Origin: Methanosarcinales archaeon
GTDB taxonomy: Archaea > Halobacteriota > Methanosarcinia > Methanosarcinales > Methanoperedenaceae
DNA length: 64,000 nt
Assembly (NCBI GenBank): GCA_905339155.1
Contig: CAJPFJ010000036.1
Location: forward strand, 34,128-98,127
Direction of reading: 5' to 3'
The position numbers and the translations under genes were made by a program. The notes beneath the pieces are model-generated. The model did no database searches. It saw nothing but the letters and a program-made list of their open reading frames with translations, and was not told the DNA's origin. Shown piece by piece: positions 1 through 9,138 of the stretch; the first letter of the stretch is position 1, and each line of letters starts with the position of its first letter.

Positions 1-200
1 CCAGGCTCAACTCTGTTCTTGATTATTTCGGAGAGCTTGATAAAGCAGATACAGAAGGTGTGGAACCTTTATATCATGTAATACCTATGAGCAATGTTTT
101 CCGGGAAGATGTTCCCGCAGCATCGCTGTCGCAGGAAGAAGCGCTTTCCAATGCCCCTAAGAACCAGAATGGGTTCATAAAGGCTCCAAGGATGATGTAA
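1..200 (+). CDS. gatC: Glu/Asp-tRNA amidotransferase subunit C, 3' end
   Basis: The reading frame is open from base 3 and stops with TAA at 198-200, directly against the ATG of gatA. Only the last 65 codons are present; the start lies before the window. The tail (LDYFGELDKADTEGVEPLYH, then NVFREDV) is the typical C-terminal half of GatC, the small subunit that holds GatA and GatB together in the GatCAB complex, which turns misacylated Glu-tRNAGln or Asp-tRNAAsn into the amide form. The order gatC-gatA-gatB supports the call. Many archaea use GatDE for Gln, so GatCAB here may mainly serve Asn; that is inference. Confidence 0.9.
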   Translation, partial: RLNSVLDYFGELDKADTEGVEPLYHVIPMSNVFREDVPAASLSQEEALSNAPKNQNGFIKAPRMM

Positions 201-1619
201 ATGGCTTCGATCAATGAACTCAAGGAAAGGATCCATGCCGATTCCTCCGTGGAAATCGTTACCGAATACCTGGAGATAATTGAAAAGAGCAAATTGAATG
301 CTTTTATCACAGTAGCAAAAGAAAGTGCGCTTTTGCGTGCAAAGGAGATTGATTCGAATGGGCACGAAGGGCCTCTTGCCGGGATACCAATAGCAATAAA
401 GGACAATATTTCGACAAAAGGTATCAAGACCACATGCGCCTCAAAAATATTGACCGGTTACATCCCACCATATGATGCCCATGTCATTGAAAAGCTGAAA
501 AATGCGGGCGCGATCATCATCGGAAAGGCGAATATGGATGAATTCGCAATGGGCTCATCCACAGAGACAAGCTTCTACGGCCCGACCCTTAATCCATGGG
601 ACACAACAAGAGTCCCTGGCGGCTCATCGGGCGGAAGCGCTGCAGCAGTGGCTGGAAGCCAGGCGCCGCTTTCACTTGGTTCGGATACTGGCGGCTCAGT
701 ACGCTGTCCCGCATCGTTTTGTGGGGTTGTGGGGTTAAAACCAACCTACGGGGTTATATCCCGTTACGGACTTATTTCCTATGCCAACTCGCTTGAGCAG
801 ATAGGACCATTTGCGACAAGCGTTCGTGATGTTACGACACTTTTTGATGTAATTGCAGGCCAGGATCCCCGTGATTCTACATCGGTTAACAGGGAAGCAA
901 ATTATTCATCAGCCCTTATTAACGATGTAAAGGGACTAAAAATTGGCGTTCCTGAAGAATATTTCGGGGAAGGCACCGACAAGAATGTGGACAGGTCAGT
1001 AAGGGATGCCATCAATACCCTTGAGGAACTCGGCGCGGCAAGTGTTGAGGTAAAGATGCCGAATACAAAATATGCACTTTCTGCTTACTATGTAATCGCA
1101 ATGAGCGAGGCATCCTCGAACCTTGCCAGGTTTGACGGAATGAGATACGGCCTTCGAACCGAGGATTCAGACTGGCATACTACATTCTCACGGGTTCGAG
1201 CAGCAGGCTTTGGCGAGGAGGTCAAGCGGCGCATCCTGCTGGGGACATACGCCCTCTCGGCAGGTTATCATGATAAATATTACTTAAAAGCCCTGAAGAT
1301 CCGGACTCTAATAAAACAGGACTTTGAGCGCGCATTCAAGGATGTGGATGTTCTCATTGCGCCTACGATGCCATATCCGGCATTTAAACTCGGTGAAAAG
1401 ATCGATGATCCGATATCGCTTTATCTTGCTGATGTTGACACTGTGCCAATAAATCTTGCGGGTGTTCCTTCAATATCATTACCATGCGGCTTTTCAGGGC
1501 GGCTCCCCATCGGGATGCAGGTAATCGGGAAGCATTTTGATGAAGCTGCAATTTTACGCACGGCTTATACCTTTGAAGAGAATACGGATTTCCATACAAG
1601 GCAGCTGGAGGGATATTAA
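201..1619 (+). CDS. gatA: Glu/Asp-tRNA amidotransferase subunit A
   Basis: A 472-aa amidase-signature protein that releases ammonia from glutamine for tRNA-dependent amidation. The Ser-cis-Ser-Lys triad is visible: Lys67 in AIKDN, Ser142 in GGSSGGS and Ser166 in DTGGS, with the 75- and 24-residue spacings known for GatA. Length is normal for the family. The ATG follows the gatC stop without a gap, and the TAA overlaps the gatB ATG by one base (TAATG), so the three genes are almost certainly one translationally coupled operon. The protein looks intact. Confidence 0.97.
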   Translation: MASINELKERIHADSSVEIVTEYLEIIEKSKLNAFITVAKESALLRAKEIDSNGHEGPLAGIPIAIKDNISTKGIKTTCASKILTGYIPPYDAHVIEKLKNAGAIIIGKANMDEFAMGSSTETSFYGPTLNPWDTTRVPGGSSGGSAAAVAGSQAPLSLGSDTGGSVRCPASFCGVVGLKPTYGVISRYGLISYANSLEQIGPFATSVRDVTTLFDVIAGQDPRDSTSVNREANYSSALINDVKGLKIGVPEEYFGEGTDKNVDRSVRDAINTLEELGAASVEVKMPNTKYALSAYYVIAMSEASSNLARFDGMRYGLRTEDSDWHTTFSRVRAAGFGEEVKRRILLGTYALSAGYHDKYYLKALKIRTLIKQDFERAFKDVDVLIAPTMPYPAFKLGEKIDDPISLYLADVDTVPINLAGVPSISLPCGFSGRLPIGMQVIGKHFDEAAILRTAYTFEENTDFHTRQLEGY

Positions 1620-3034
1620 TGTACGAGAATCCTGATGGCGTAATGATAGGGCTTGAAGTTCATGTTCAGTTAAATAAGCTAAAAACAAAAGTGTTCTGCG
1701 GATGCAGCACCGATTACCATAACGATCCGCCTAACTCGCATGTGTGTCCCGTGTGCCTGGGACTTCCCGGATCGCTGCCAGTGATCAACAAGAAAGCGGT
1801 TGAATCTGCCATAAAAATCGGGCTTGCCCTTAACTGTAATGTAGAAGAGCATACACAGTTTTACAGGAAGAACTACTATTATCCTGATCTTCCTAAAGGT
1901 TTCCAGATAACGCAATATGATTTTCCAATATCAAGCGGCGGCTATATCCTGATCGAAGGGGAAGATGGGGAGCACAGGGTGGGGATAACGCGGGCTCATA
2001 TGGAAGAAGACCCGGGAAGACTTGTGCATGAGGGCACGATCGACAAATCAAAATATACGCTTATCGATTACAACCGTTCAGGGATGGCGCTGATCGAGAT
2101 CGTAAGTGATCCGGATATGCGAAGCCCAAAAGAGGCGCGCCGTTATCTTGACAAGCTGCGAAACATACTGGAATATCTTGATATTTTCGATGGGGATCTT
2201 GAAGGCGCACTCAGGGTTGACGCCAACATTTCCATCATGGGAGGCCAGCGAGCTGAGATAAAGAACATCTCATCGCACAGGGGCGCAGAGCGTGCGCTCC
2301 TGTTTGAGATCGTGCGGCAAAAGAACGTGCTCCGAAGAGGCGGCGTGGTAGTACAGGAAACGCGCCACTTTGATGAGGCGCGAGAGATCACGCTTTCAAT
2401 GCGTTCCAAGGAAGAGGCGCATGATTACCGCTATTTCCCCGAGCCAGACCTTGTGCCGCTTAAAATCTCAGGCTGGGCGCCGGCTATCAAGGCAACGCTG
2501 CCTGAGCTGCCTGATGCAAGGCGTATGAGATTTGTGGAGCAGTACAGTATCGCTGATGACCATGCCAGAGCGCTCACATCTGAACTAAAAGTAGCGATAT
2601 TCTATGAAGAAGTCGCGAAAAAAGCCCACCCAAAAACAGCAGCGGTCTGGATATGCGATGTTCTCAAGGGCGAATTGAATTACCGCGACCTGACTATAGA
2701 AGCTTTCAAGAAAGAGCATATGCTTTCTGTTATTGAGCTTCTCGTGAGCAAGAAAATAACAGAAGATGGCGCAGTTGATATTATCAGGACGCTTCTTGAT
2801 AAAGGCGGCTCGCCCATTGAGATCGTAAAAGAAAAGGGTCTCATGAAAGTGGAAGGGGATATCGTATCAATGGCGGCTGAAGAAGCCATTAAAGAAAATC
2901 CAGCAGCCGTCGCTGATTTTAAGGCCGGGAAGGAAAAAGCGCTCAACTCGCTTGTTGGGGTTGTGATGAAGAAGACGAAGGGAAGAGCGGATGCGAGGGC
3001 GGTGCGGGAGATATTGCTGGGGAATCTGGGGTAA
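1619..3034 (+). CDS. gatB: Glu/Asp-tRNA amidotransferase subunit B
   Basis: A 471-aa GatB, the subunit that phosphorylates the misacylated amino acid and passes it ammonia from GatA. It begins with the family pattern GLEVHVQL, has the zinc-type cysteines (FCGCS then CPVCLG) near residues 27-48, and carries the [15 protein letters not shown] block around residue 85. The C-terminal 150 residues form the helical tail (YqeY-like) that contacts tRNA. The start overlaps the gatA stop by one base. It is full length and is the last gene before ilvE. Confidence 0.97.
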   Translation: MYENPDGVMIGLEVHVQLNKLKTKVFCGCSTDYHNDPPNSHVCPVCLGLPGSLPVINKKAVESAIKIGLALNCNVEEHTQFYRKNYYYPDLPKGFQITQYDFPISSGGYILIEGEDGEHRVGITRAHMEEDPGRLVHEGTIDKSKYTLIDYNRSGMALIEIVSDPDMRSPKEARRYLDKLRNILEYLDIFDGDLEGALRVDANISIMGGQRAEIKNISSHRGAERALLFEIVRQKNVLRRGGVVVQETRHFDEAREITLSMRSKEEAHDYRYFPEPDLVPLKISGWAPAIKATLPELPDARRMRFVEQYSIADDHARALTSELKVAIFYEEVAKKAHPKTAAVWICDVLKGELNYRDLTIEAFKKEHMLSVIELLVSKKITEDGAVDIIRTLLDKGGSPIEIVKEKGLMKVEGDIVSMAAEEAIKENPAAVADFKAGKEKALNSLVGVVMKKTKGRADARAVREILLGNLG

Positions 3035-3080
3035 TCAAAACCCATATATCCATGCGTTTCCCTATGTGAAAGGGATTCTC

Positions 3081-3953
3081 ATGGATTTAGTAATTTATTT
3101 CAACGGAAAATTTGTGCCAAAACACGAAGCAAGAACATCCATATATGATCATGGTTTCTTATATGGGGATGGAGTTTTTGAAGGAATAAGGGCATACAAC
3201 GGCCGGGTATTCAGGCTTGATGAGCATCTTGACAGGATGTACGATTCTGCAAAAGCGATTGACCTGAAGATCCCGCTGTCAAAAGAAGAGATGAAAAAAG
3301 CTCTCATCGAAACATTGAAGAGGAATAACCTGAAAGACGCTTATATTCGCCCCATAGTTTCACGTGGAGATGGCGACCTTGGTCTTGATCCGAGGAAATG
3401 TCCCATACCCAATATATTTATAATAACACAGGAATGGGGCGCAATGTACGGGGACCTGTATGAAAAAGGGCTCACCGCTATTACCGTAGGTGTCAGGAGA
3501 AATGCCCCAGAAGCAATGCCCCCGAATATCAAATCCCTGAATTACCTTAATAACATCCTTGCAAAGATCGAAGCAAACGCAAAAGGCGGGGATGAAGCGA
3601 TCATGTTCGATGTACATGGTAATCTTTCGGAAGGTTCAGGTGATAATATTTTTGTGGTGAAGAACGGCCAGATAATCACACCTCCGGCACTCAATAACCT
3701 TCGCGGGATAACAAGGGCCTCTGCAATAGAACTTGCGAAAAAAGAAGGAATAGACGTTCTGGAAACAAATATGGGTTTATTCGATCTTTATACAGCAGAT
3801 GAAGTTTTCGTGACAGGGACAGCAGCAGAGATAGCTCCGATTACAAAAATAGACGGGCGCTTAATTGCTGATGGAAAGCCGGGTAAGATCACCAAAATCC
3901 TTATGTCTGCTTTTAAAGAATTAACTAAAACAGAAGGAACTCCTATTGTGTGA
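3081..3953 (+). CDS. ilvE: Branched-chain amino acid aminotransferase
   Basis: A 290-aa class IV PLP aminotransferase that makes the last step of valine, leucine and isoleucine synthesis. I place the start at the ATG at 3081 ([14 protein letters not shown]), preceded by AAAGGG; the longer frame from 2991 overlaps gatB and adds residues that no IlvE has. Visible family features are [20 protein letters not shown] near the N-terminus, the lysine region [14 protein letters not shown] and [11 protein letters not shown], and the C-terminal [13 protein letters not shown]. It may be co-transcribed with gatCAB (46-bp gap). Confidence 0.94.
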   Translation: MDLVIYFNGKFVPKHEARTSIYDHGFLYGDGVFEGIRAYNGRVFRLDEHLDRMYDSAKAIDLKIPLSKEEMKKALIETLKRNNLKDAYIRPIVSRGDGDLGLDPRKCPIPNIFIITQEWGAMYGDLYEKGLTAITVGVRRNAPEAMPPNIKSLNYLNNILAKIEANAKGGDEAIMFDVHGNLSEGSGDNIFVVKNGQIITPPALNNLRGITRASAIELAKKEGIDVLETNMGLFDLYTADEVFVTGTAAEIAPITKIDGRLIADGKPGKITKILMSAFKELTKTEGTPIV

Positions 3954-3981
3954 ATATTAGTTAAAAGATTCTTTGCGCTTA

Positions 3982-4188
3982 TTATAATTCCCTCACTATG
4001 TGAATATTTGAGAATGGGATATAATGTTTCTTTCCTGCATGTTCTCCCTCAAGCGGGTAAAAAACAAGATATTCCTCATTATGCTTTACTTCTATTACAT
4101 TCGAGCTTGTGACCCATTTATCAAATGTCCTGTTCCCATCGTCATCCACATATCTTCTGGATTCTATGATATACTTTCTTTCAGTCAT
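3982..4188 (-). CDS. Small hypothetical protein
   Basis: A 68-aa frame on the minus strand, convergent with ilvE (28-bp gap). The product is hydrophilic with alternating charged and hydrophobic residues (MTERKYIIESRRYVDDDGN start, YFPLEGE-like middle), with no signal peptide, cysteines or membrane segment. It could be a small beta protein. I do not recognise the family. Codon use looks normal and no other reading frame explains the stretch, so I treat it as a probable gene. Confidence 0.5.
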   Translation of the reverse strand: MTERKYIIESRRYVDDDGNRTFDKWVTSSNVIEVKHNEEYLVFYPLEGEHAGKKHYIPFSNIHIVREL

Positions 4189-4262
4189 GTTTTTTATTCT
4201 CCGTATATAATAATCTGGTATTATTGTATTTCAATCTTACGTTAAAGGAAGCCATACATTTT

Positions 4263-5072
4263 CTAAAATACTTGTATCTGTACGGCAATGATAACTCCGA
4301 ATGTAACAGCCAATACAGCAAAATCTGTGATGTGTAATTTTTTTTTGTCCACATACACATTGGCATCTGCACTATATCCCCTGCAAAGCATGCTCTGGTA
4401 TGTTCTCTCACCCTGTTCATATGAACGAATGAAAAGTGAACTGATCGTATAACCTATTTGTTCAAGTGTCCATTTTCTTGGGACTTTCCTGTTCCAGATT
4501 TCAAAACAGCGGGTTTTTTGCGCTGTTCTTATCCGTCCCATCATATTCCAGAAAACAAAGAGGTAGCGCACCATCATTGTAAAAAGGAGCGCCATTTCTT
4601 TTGGAAGACCAAGGCGTCTTGCCGATGCCACAAGTTCGCTCATTGACGTAGTTGAAGAAAGAAGTATTACAGCGCTTATACAGACAAAAAATTTTACAAA
4701 TATTATCGCGCCATATAACAGGCCTTCACTTGTAACTTCGATCCCCATTGGCAGCCTGTACATAATTGTAAAATCATGTATGAATGGTTGTCTCAGGAAT
4801 GGCTGGAGTGTCGAGATGCCAAGACCAAAAGGAAGCGCTATTAAAAATCTTGCAACAAGGTGTGATAACTCGATTCTTGAAAAAAGCATGAGAATAAGGA
4901 GATATGCTTCCAGTATCCCGAGTTTTGTAAAATTAAGAATTTCCATTCGCGGGAGAGCCACCACATATATTGTAATGGCAAGGGTCATGAGGATCTTTAT
5001 CCTTCCGTCAATTCCATGTATAGGGGATTTCTTATATGTTTCACGCTCCATTTCCGTGATGGAAACATGCAT
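4263..5072 (-). CDS. cbiQ: ECF nickel/cobalt transporter, transmembrane T component
   Basis: A 269-aa CbiQ/NikQ protein, the T component of an energy-coupling factor importer. It has about five hydrophobic segments and the signature basic region (SARRLGLPKEMALLFTMMVR, then RSYEQGERTYQSMLCRGY) that couples to the ATPase; the family Ala-Arg-Gly box is here SMLCRGYS near residue 230. It is the last gene of a minus-strand operon cbiM-cbiO-cbiQ, with one base between it and cbiO. Context (NikR-like operator, methane-cycling archaeon) favours nickel as substrate, but cobalt cannot be excluded. Confidence 0.93.
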   Translation of the reverse strand: MHVSITEMERETYKKSPIHGIDGRIKILMTLAITIYVVALPRMEILNFTKLGILEAYLLILMLFSRIELSHLVARFLIALPFGLGISTLQPFLRQPFIHDFTIMYRLPMGIEVTSEGLLYGAIIFVKFFVCISAVILLSSTTSMSELVASARRLGLPKEMALLFTMMVRYLFVFWNMMGRIRTAQKTRCFEIWNRKVPRKWTLEQIGYTISSLFIRSYEQGERTYQSMLCRGYSADANVYVDKKKLHITDFAVLAVTFGVIIAVQIQVF

Positions 5073-5073
5073 T

Positions 5074-5898
5074 TTATTTCACGACCTTTAGCAGTTCATC
5101 CCTGGCTTCATCAAGCGTGAATTTTACTTCAACACCCACCCCTTCTTCCTGGAGCATTTCCATAAGCTGCGCCACCATCGGGAGGCGAAGATGTGTTTTT
5201 TTTATGAGTTCAGGGGATGAGAATATCTCAAGGGGTGTACCATCTCCTATTATCTTGCCCTTTGAAATGATGCAAACCCTGTCGGCTAGCATGGGAACTA
5301 TATCGACTTCATGTGTTGAGACTATGGTTGTGATCCCCAGATACCTGTTCATGCCGTTTATAAGCTTGATGAGACGCATAGCTCCGCCAGGGTCAAGACC
5401 TGCTGTGGGTTCATCAAGGACCAGAACTTCTGGCTGCATTGCAAGTATGCCGGCAATCGCGACTTTTTTTTTCTCCCCTGTGCTAAGATGATGCGGCGCC
5501 CTTTCTTCAAAACCGGTAAGTCGCACGGTTTCAAGCGACTCACGGACACGCTTATCGATCTCTTCCATGCCCAAACCAAGGTTCATAGGACCAAATGCTA
5601 CATCCTGTTTCACTGTGGGCGCGAAAATCTGGTCATCAGGGTCCTGGAAAACAACCCCCACTGTCTTCCTGACATCCATGATATTCTCACTACTTATTGG
5701 CCTTCCTTTGATCAGGATCTCGCCACTTGTGGGTTTAAGTATCCCATTGAAATGCTTGAAAAGCGTTGATTTCCCCGCGCCGTTTGCTCCTATTATTGCG
5801 ATCCTTTCACCGGGTTTTGCTGTAAAATTGATGGCATCAAGGGCTGTGATCTTTCCGCGGTATACATGCGTGAGGTTGCGTGCTTCAATAATATTCAT
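5074..5898 (-). CDS. cbiO: ECF nickel/cobalt transporter, ATPase component
   Basis: A 274-aa ABC ATPase. Walker A is GANGAGKST near residue 40, the Q-loop region is VFQDPDDQIFAPTV, the signature is LSTGEKKKVAIAG, and Walker B is VLVLDEPTAGLDP, followed by the switch His in STHEVD. This DDQIF-type Q-loop is typical of CbiO/EcfA rather than other ABC ATPases. The extra C-terminal 50 residues are normal for CbiO. One base separates its end from the start of cbiQ and one base separates it from cbiM, so the three are one operon. Confidence 0.95.
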   Translation of the reverse strand: MNIIEARNLTHVYRGKITALDAINFTAKPGERIAIIGANGAGKSTLFKHFNGILKPTSGEILIKGRPISSENIMDVRKTVGVVFQDPDDQIFAPTVKQDVAFGPMNLGLGMEEIDKRVRESLETVRLTGFEERAPHHLSTGEKKKVAIAGILAMQPEVLVLDEPTAGLDPGGAMRLIKLINGMNRYLGITTIVSTHEVDIVPMLADRVCIISKGKIIGDGTPLEIFSSPELIKKTHLRLPMVAQLMEMLQEEGVGVEVKFTLDEARDELLKVVK

Positions 5899-5899
5899 G

Positions 5900-6835
5900 T
5901 CATGCCTTTTTTATGACCCTTGATATTCCAACCCACATTATCAGTATTGCCGCTAATCCAATTAAGATGGCAGCTACTTTTCCTGCTTCTCCCATACCGG
6001 GTATGGAATAATCCGGGAACAGGGGAGTTATTGGCGCGATCATGTTATTGATCTTGCTGCTCACGACCAGGTTTGCTGTCTGTTGCAGGCCGTCCGGGTC
6101 GCCTGATGCAAGAAACGGTGCGGCTATGGCAAGTCCTAACAAAGCTGAAATTCCCATAGCTGCAACCTTTGCTGTGCTTTCTTTTTTGAGGGTCTCTTCA
6201 TTAACGATATCCGGCCTTGCTTTTATTATTGCGCCAAATACTATTACAGTTATAAGACCTTCCCCGATCCCCGCGATGCCCTGGAACGTTCCCATGAGAA
6301 GAACACCCTGCTTGAGCGGAAAAGTCCCTGCCAGCCAGAGTTCAAATGAAAGAGCTATTGCAGGTAACAGCATGCTCAACCATGCCCCTGCGAACATTGC
6401 CAGATGACGCTTTACTGAAAGTTTGCTTAAACCGATGAATGTATAATATCCCATGAAGCCCCCGATAATTCCCATGTTCAATATGTTTGCTCCCATCACT
6501 GTAATGCCACCGTCCCCAAAAAGAGATTGAATAGCAAGCACCATGGTCATCAGTAAAACAGCAGCCCAGGGACTTGCAAATATTATTGCGGTAAGTGCAG
6601 CTCCCACTATATGCCAGCTGACACCCGTGAGCATGGGTACAGGAATAAGGAGGCTGGCCGCGATGTTAATGGTCTGGAGAACGAAAATACCCGCCGCAAG
6701 AACGCCAAAAAGCGGTATCATATTCTCGTTCATGTCCCTTCGTGCCCATTTTACTGCTCTTGTGATAAATAAGATCGATATTATCCAGTAGATCGCCGCC
6801 TGCCCCAGGGGAATAAATGTGTCCGGTATATGCAT
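5900..6835 (-). CDS. cbiM: ECF nickel/cobalt transporter, substrate-binding membrane component (CbiM-CbiN type fusion)
   Basis: A 311-aa integral membrane protein. It starts with the CbiM/NikM hallmark MHIPDTFIP; the N-terminal amine and His2 form the metal site in this family. The first 220 residues are the CbiM part. The last ~90 residues, with SGDPDGLQQTAN followed by a loop and a final membrane helix, match the PDGLE/CbiN-type domain, so M and N functions are fused as in NikM-N proteins. A strong ribosome site (GAGGAGG) precedes the ATG. It is the first gene of the operon and has the inverted repeat at 6893-6920 upstream. Confidence 0.93.
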   Translation of the reverse strand: MHIPDTFIPLGQAAIYWIISILFITRAVKWARRDMNENMIPLFGVLAAGIFVLQTINIAASLLIPVPMLTGVSWHIVGAALTAIIFASPWAAVLLMTMVLAIQSLFGDGGITVMGANILNMGIIGGFMGYYTFIGLSKLSVKRHLAMFAGAWLSMLLPAIALSFELWLAGTFPLKQGVLLMGTFQGIAGIGEGLITVIVFGAIIKARPDIVNEETLKKESTAKVAAMGISALLGLAIAAPFLASGDPDGLQQTANLVVSSKINNMIAPITPLFPDYSIPGMGEAGKVAAILIGLAAILIMWVGISRVIKKA

Positions 6836-6892
6836 TTTCTATGTCCTCCTCAAATAATATTTATTAATATTTCATAATTTTGAACATATATA

Positions 6893-6920
6893 GTATTACA
6901 ATTATGATATTTTGTAATAC
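6893..6920. promoter_or_regulatory. Symmetric operator, NikR-like, upstream of cbiMOQ
   Basis: The sequence is GTATTAC, 14 bases, GTAATAC, a perfect 28-bp dyad 58 bp before the cbiM start. NikR operators are dyads with similar spacing (GTATGA-N16-TCATAC in E. coli, also 28 bp). Position and symmetry suggest repression of the operon by a nickel-loaded NikR. No nikR gene lies in the window. Confidence 0.6.
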
Positions 6921-7046
6921 TGATTGAATAATCGTTATAGTTTTCTGGGTATATTTAGGTTATGGTCAAGAGGAATCTGAGCCCGTCTTTAAGAAATAAG
7001 GCGGCTGTAGTAAACTTTATTATTTAGAAAGAACCTCATAAAAAGC

Positions 7047-7154
7047 ATGGGAGTTTTAATTAAAATTATATCAAGTATAAAGCTAACAAAAGAAAAAATT
7101 GGATTATGGGCGCTTGCTTTGATTGCTGTGGCAATTAGCAGCTTTCCAAAATAA
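7047..7154 (+). CDS. Possible 35-aa membrane peptide
   Basis: An ATG frame of 35 codons with a basic start (MGVLIKIISSIKLTKEK) and one hydrophobic helix (IGLWALALIAVAISSF). It fits a single-pass small protein but there is no ribosome site of note, and it is short enough to occur by chance. Its end is 8 bp from the convergent gene at 7163. Confidence 0.25.
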   Translation: MGVLIKIISSIKLTKEKIGLWALALIAVAISSFPK

Positions 7155-7162
7155 CTGTCCAT

Positions 7163-7696
7163 TCACTCTTTATTTTTAAACCTATTGATTATAAATAATA
7201 AAATGATAGCAATGTCATTTAATATGCACTTGAAATAAGGTCTTATTTTCATATGTGCGTGTTTATCTATTCGTTCTCCAATGCTTGTTAATATCAAGAT
7301 CAATATTATAAATAAGAAAATTGCCTGTTCAGGGGATACAATAAGTGTTTCATTCCTTCCAGCCTGTATATTGAGGATAATTCCCAACATTCCTGCAACA
7401 ATAAATGAGACAAGATAGCCACTAATTATCCAATAATAAGTCTCATCCAGTATAAGAAAAGGCATTAATAAAAGTATAAAAGTAACACATAATTTTATCA
7501 ATATAAAATCTGATATACCAAAGTTGAGAATCAGATACTGCACGATTAAGTTTCCTTCTCCCATGATACCCCGCTTTTCAACCATCCAAGCGCTTGTGAT
7601 GGCATCTCCAATGCCGAATGTCAAAAATGCTAATAAGAAAAGAGCAACCTGTAATCTATTATGCCAGCAGGAATAATAACCACTTTTGCTTTTCAA
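7163..7696 (-). CDS. Multi-pass membrane protein, DUF5658-like
   Basis: A 177-aa protein with about four hydrophobic helices. The early segment has the pattern FGIGDAITSAWMVEK then GEGNLIVQYLI, the D-T-x..E-x-N style arrangement seen in small archaeal DUF5658-type membrane proteins; the match is by memory of the pattern only. A His-Ala-His stretch lies in the loop before the last helix. It stands alone, divergent from the gene at 7953. Function unknown. Confidence 0.6.
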   Translation of the reverse strand: MKSKSGYYSCWHNRLQVALFLLAFLTFGIGDAITSAWMVEKRGIMGEGNLIVQYLILNFGISDFILIKLCVTFILLLMPFLILDETYYWIISGYLVSFIVAGMLGIILNIQAGRNETLIVSPEQAIFLFIILILILTSIGERIDKHAHMKIRPYFKCILNDIAIILLFIINRFKNKE

Positions 7697-7952
7697 ACTC
7701 TCCCCATATCTTTTAATTATTGATTATCCTTGATAAGATTGTCCTATAATTTATTAATGAAACATATTCTCTTTTATCTTAAAACCTTTCTTTCCATAAA
7801 AGCCAAATCTTCAAATTTTTTGTTTAACAATTTCATAAATTTATGGAGAATGTTGCTTAACTATCCTATCTACTTTTTGGGGGTTCACTCCATGATTATG
7901 TATATGCGATATATGCATAGATTTATATCTTAAAACGGTTATCATCATTATT

Positions 7953-8915
7953 ATGCTAATCATAACTAAACTTCTATATTATCTTATTTCAAAAATTCAG
8001 AGAGTATTAATCCTCTTAAATTTTAATAAATTGTGGTATAGTAATGTGAGAAATTTGCCTAAGACATCTCAACTTCTTGATTTATTAATTTTTTCGAACG
8101 TATACATTTCCATTGGAGCTATGAGCCTTAGTTATGTTCTTTTTAAACTTGCCGGAATTCCAGTAAATTATATAATATTGATACCGTTTCTTATTATGTT
8201 TGTAATTTACACATTCAACAGCAAGACAGATACAAGAGAGGATGCATTAAGTGATTCAAAGAAATTCGAATTTAATAAATTGTACAACAAGTACTTCCTT
8301 GCATTTGCATTTGCAGGCTTCGGATTGTTAGTTGTATTTAGTTTTATTAAAGGTATAAAATATGGTTTGGAAGTCCTTGTGCCTTTTGTAATAGGTCTTT
8401 TATACAGTAGTAGAATTTCCTTAAAATCAAAAATGATACGTCTGAAAGATATTCTCTTTTTTAAAAATTTTATTGTGGCCATCACATGGGCTTTTGTGAC
8501 AGTAATAATACCAGCATCGTTCCTGAATATAACCTTTACACAGGATATATATTTACTCAGCTTCTTTATTTTCACAACATTACTGATCGATGAGATATTT
8601 TTTGATATAAAAGATTTAAAAGGCGATTCAGAAGTAGACACAAAAACAATACCTGGTATATATGGAATCCCATTCACAAATAAGCTTCTTGTTTTCCTGA
8701 ATATCACTTTTATATCAATTTTAATTATTGAATATTGGATGGGAACAGTAGATACTTTTTTGCTTGAAATTGGTATTTTTAGTGCAATCTATGGATTTCT
8801 TTATATATTACTGTATAATTTAAACGTTATAGAGATAAATAAATTATCCAATATTATTGTTGCTGGACAATTTATTGCTGTTGGGTTTTTTGTATTTTTG
8901 AGAACATCTCTCTGA
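7953..8915 (+). CDS. UbiA-family prenyltransferase-like membrane protein
   Basis: A 320-aa protein with 8-9 predicted membrane helices. Both Asp-rich motifs of the UbiA superfamily are visible: NSKTDTRED around residue 89 (N-x3-D-x3-D) and DIKDLKGDSEVD around residue 218 (D-x3-D-x3-D style, followed by KTIP). These bind Mg-diphosphate of an isoprenoid donor. Archaeal members make ether lipids, heme O/A-type or quinone products; nothing nearby fixes the acceptor. The N-terminal 50 residues are longer and more basic than in many UbiA proteins, and a later ATG is possible. The AT-rich leader before it (7700-7950) holds no other convincing gene. Confidence 0.8.
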   Translation: MLIITKLLYYLISKIQRVLILLNFNKLWYSNVRNLPKTSQLLDLLIFSNVYISIGAMSLSYVLFKLAGIPVNYIILIPFLIMFVIYTFNSKTDTREDALSDSKKFEFNKLYNKYFLAFAFAGFGLLVVFSFIKGIKYGLEVLVPFVIGLLYSSRISLKSKMIRLKDILFFKNFIVAITWAFVTVIIPASFLNITFTQDIYLLSFFIFTTLLIDEIFFDIKDLKGDSEVDTKTIPGIYGIPFTNKLLVFLNITFISILIIEYWMGTVDTFLLEIGIFSAIYGFLYILLYNLNVIEINKLSNIIVAGQFIAVGFFVFLRTSL

Positions 8916-9138
8916 CTCACCTTTCAAAGATGACCGAAAATCCGCTATCTACCGCCTATGTACGTGTTAGCCTAACAAATGATTAGCCTATGCTTATCGT
9001 TTTTTAAAATTCCTGGATAAACTTCCCAAGATTCAGAAAAGAAAACTCCTTAACCGATGACCAATGTTTGAACATCAATATTGTAGAAAGTGAATTAATA
9101 TGAAGCCAGGTACAAGTATCTGTTTTTCTTCGGCCATT

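Noticed and set aside
2143..3045. Long minus-strand frames opposite gatB
   Set aside because: Ser/Arg-rich shadow translations of a well-supported gene.
7730..7933. 67-aa plus-strand frame before the UbiA-like gene
   Set aside because: Low-complexity, Phe/Leu/Asn-rich content typical of AT-rich DNA, and no ribosome site.
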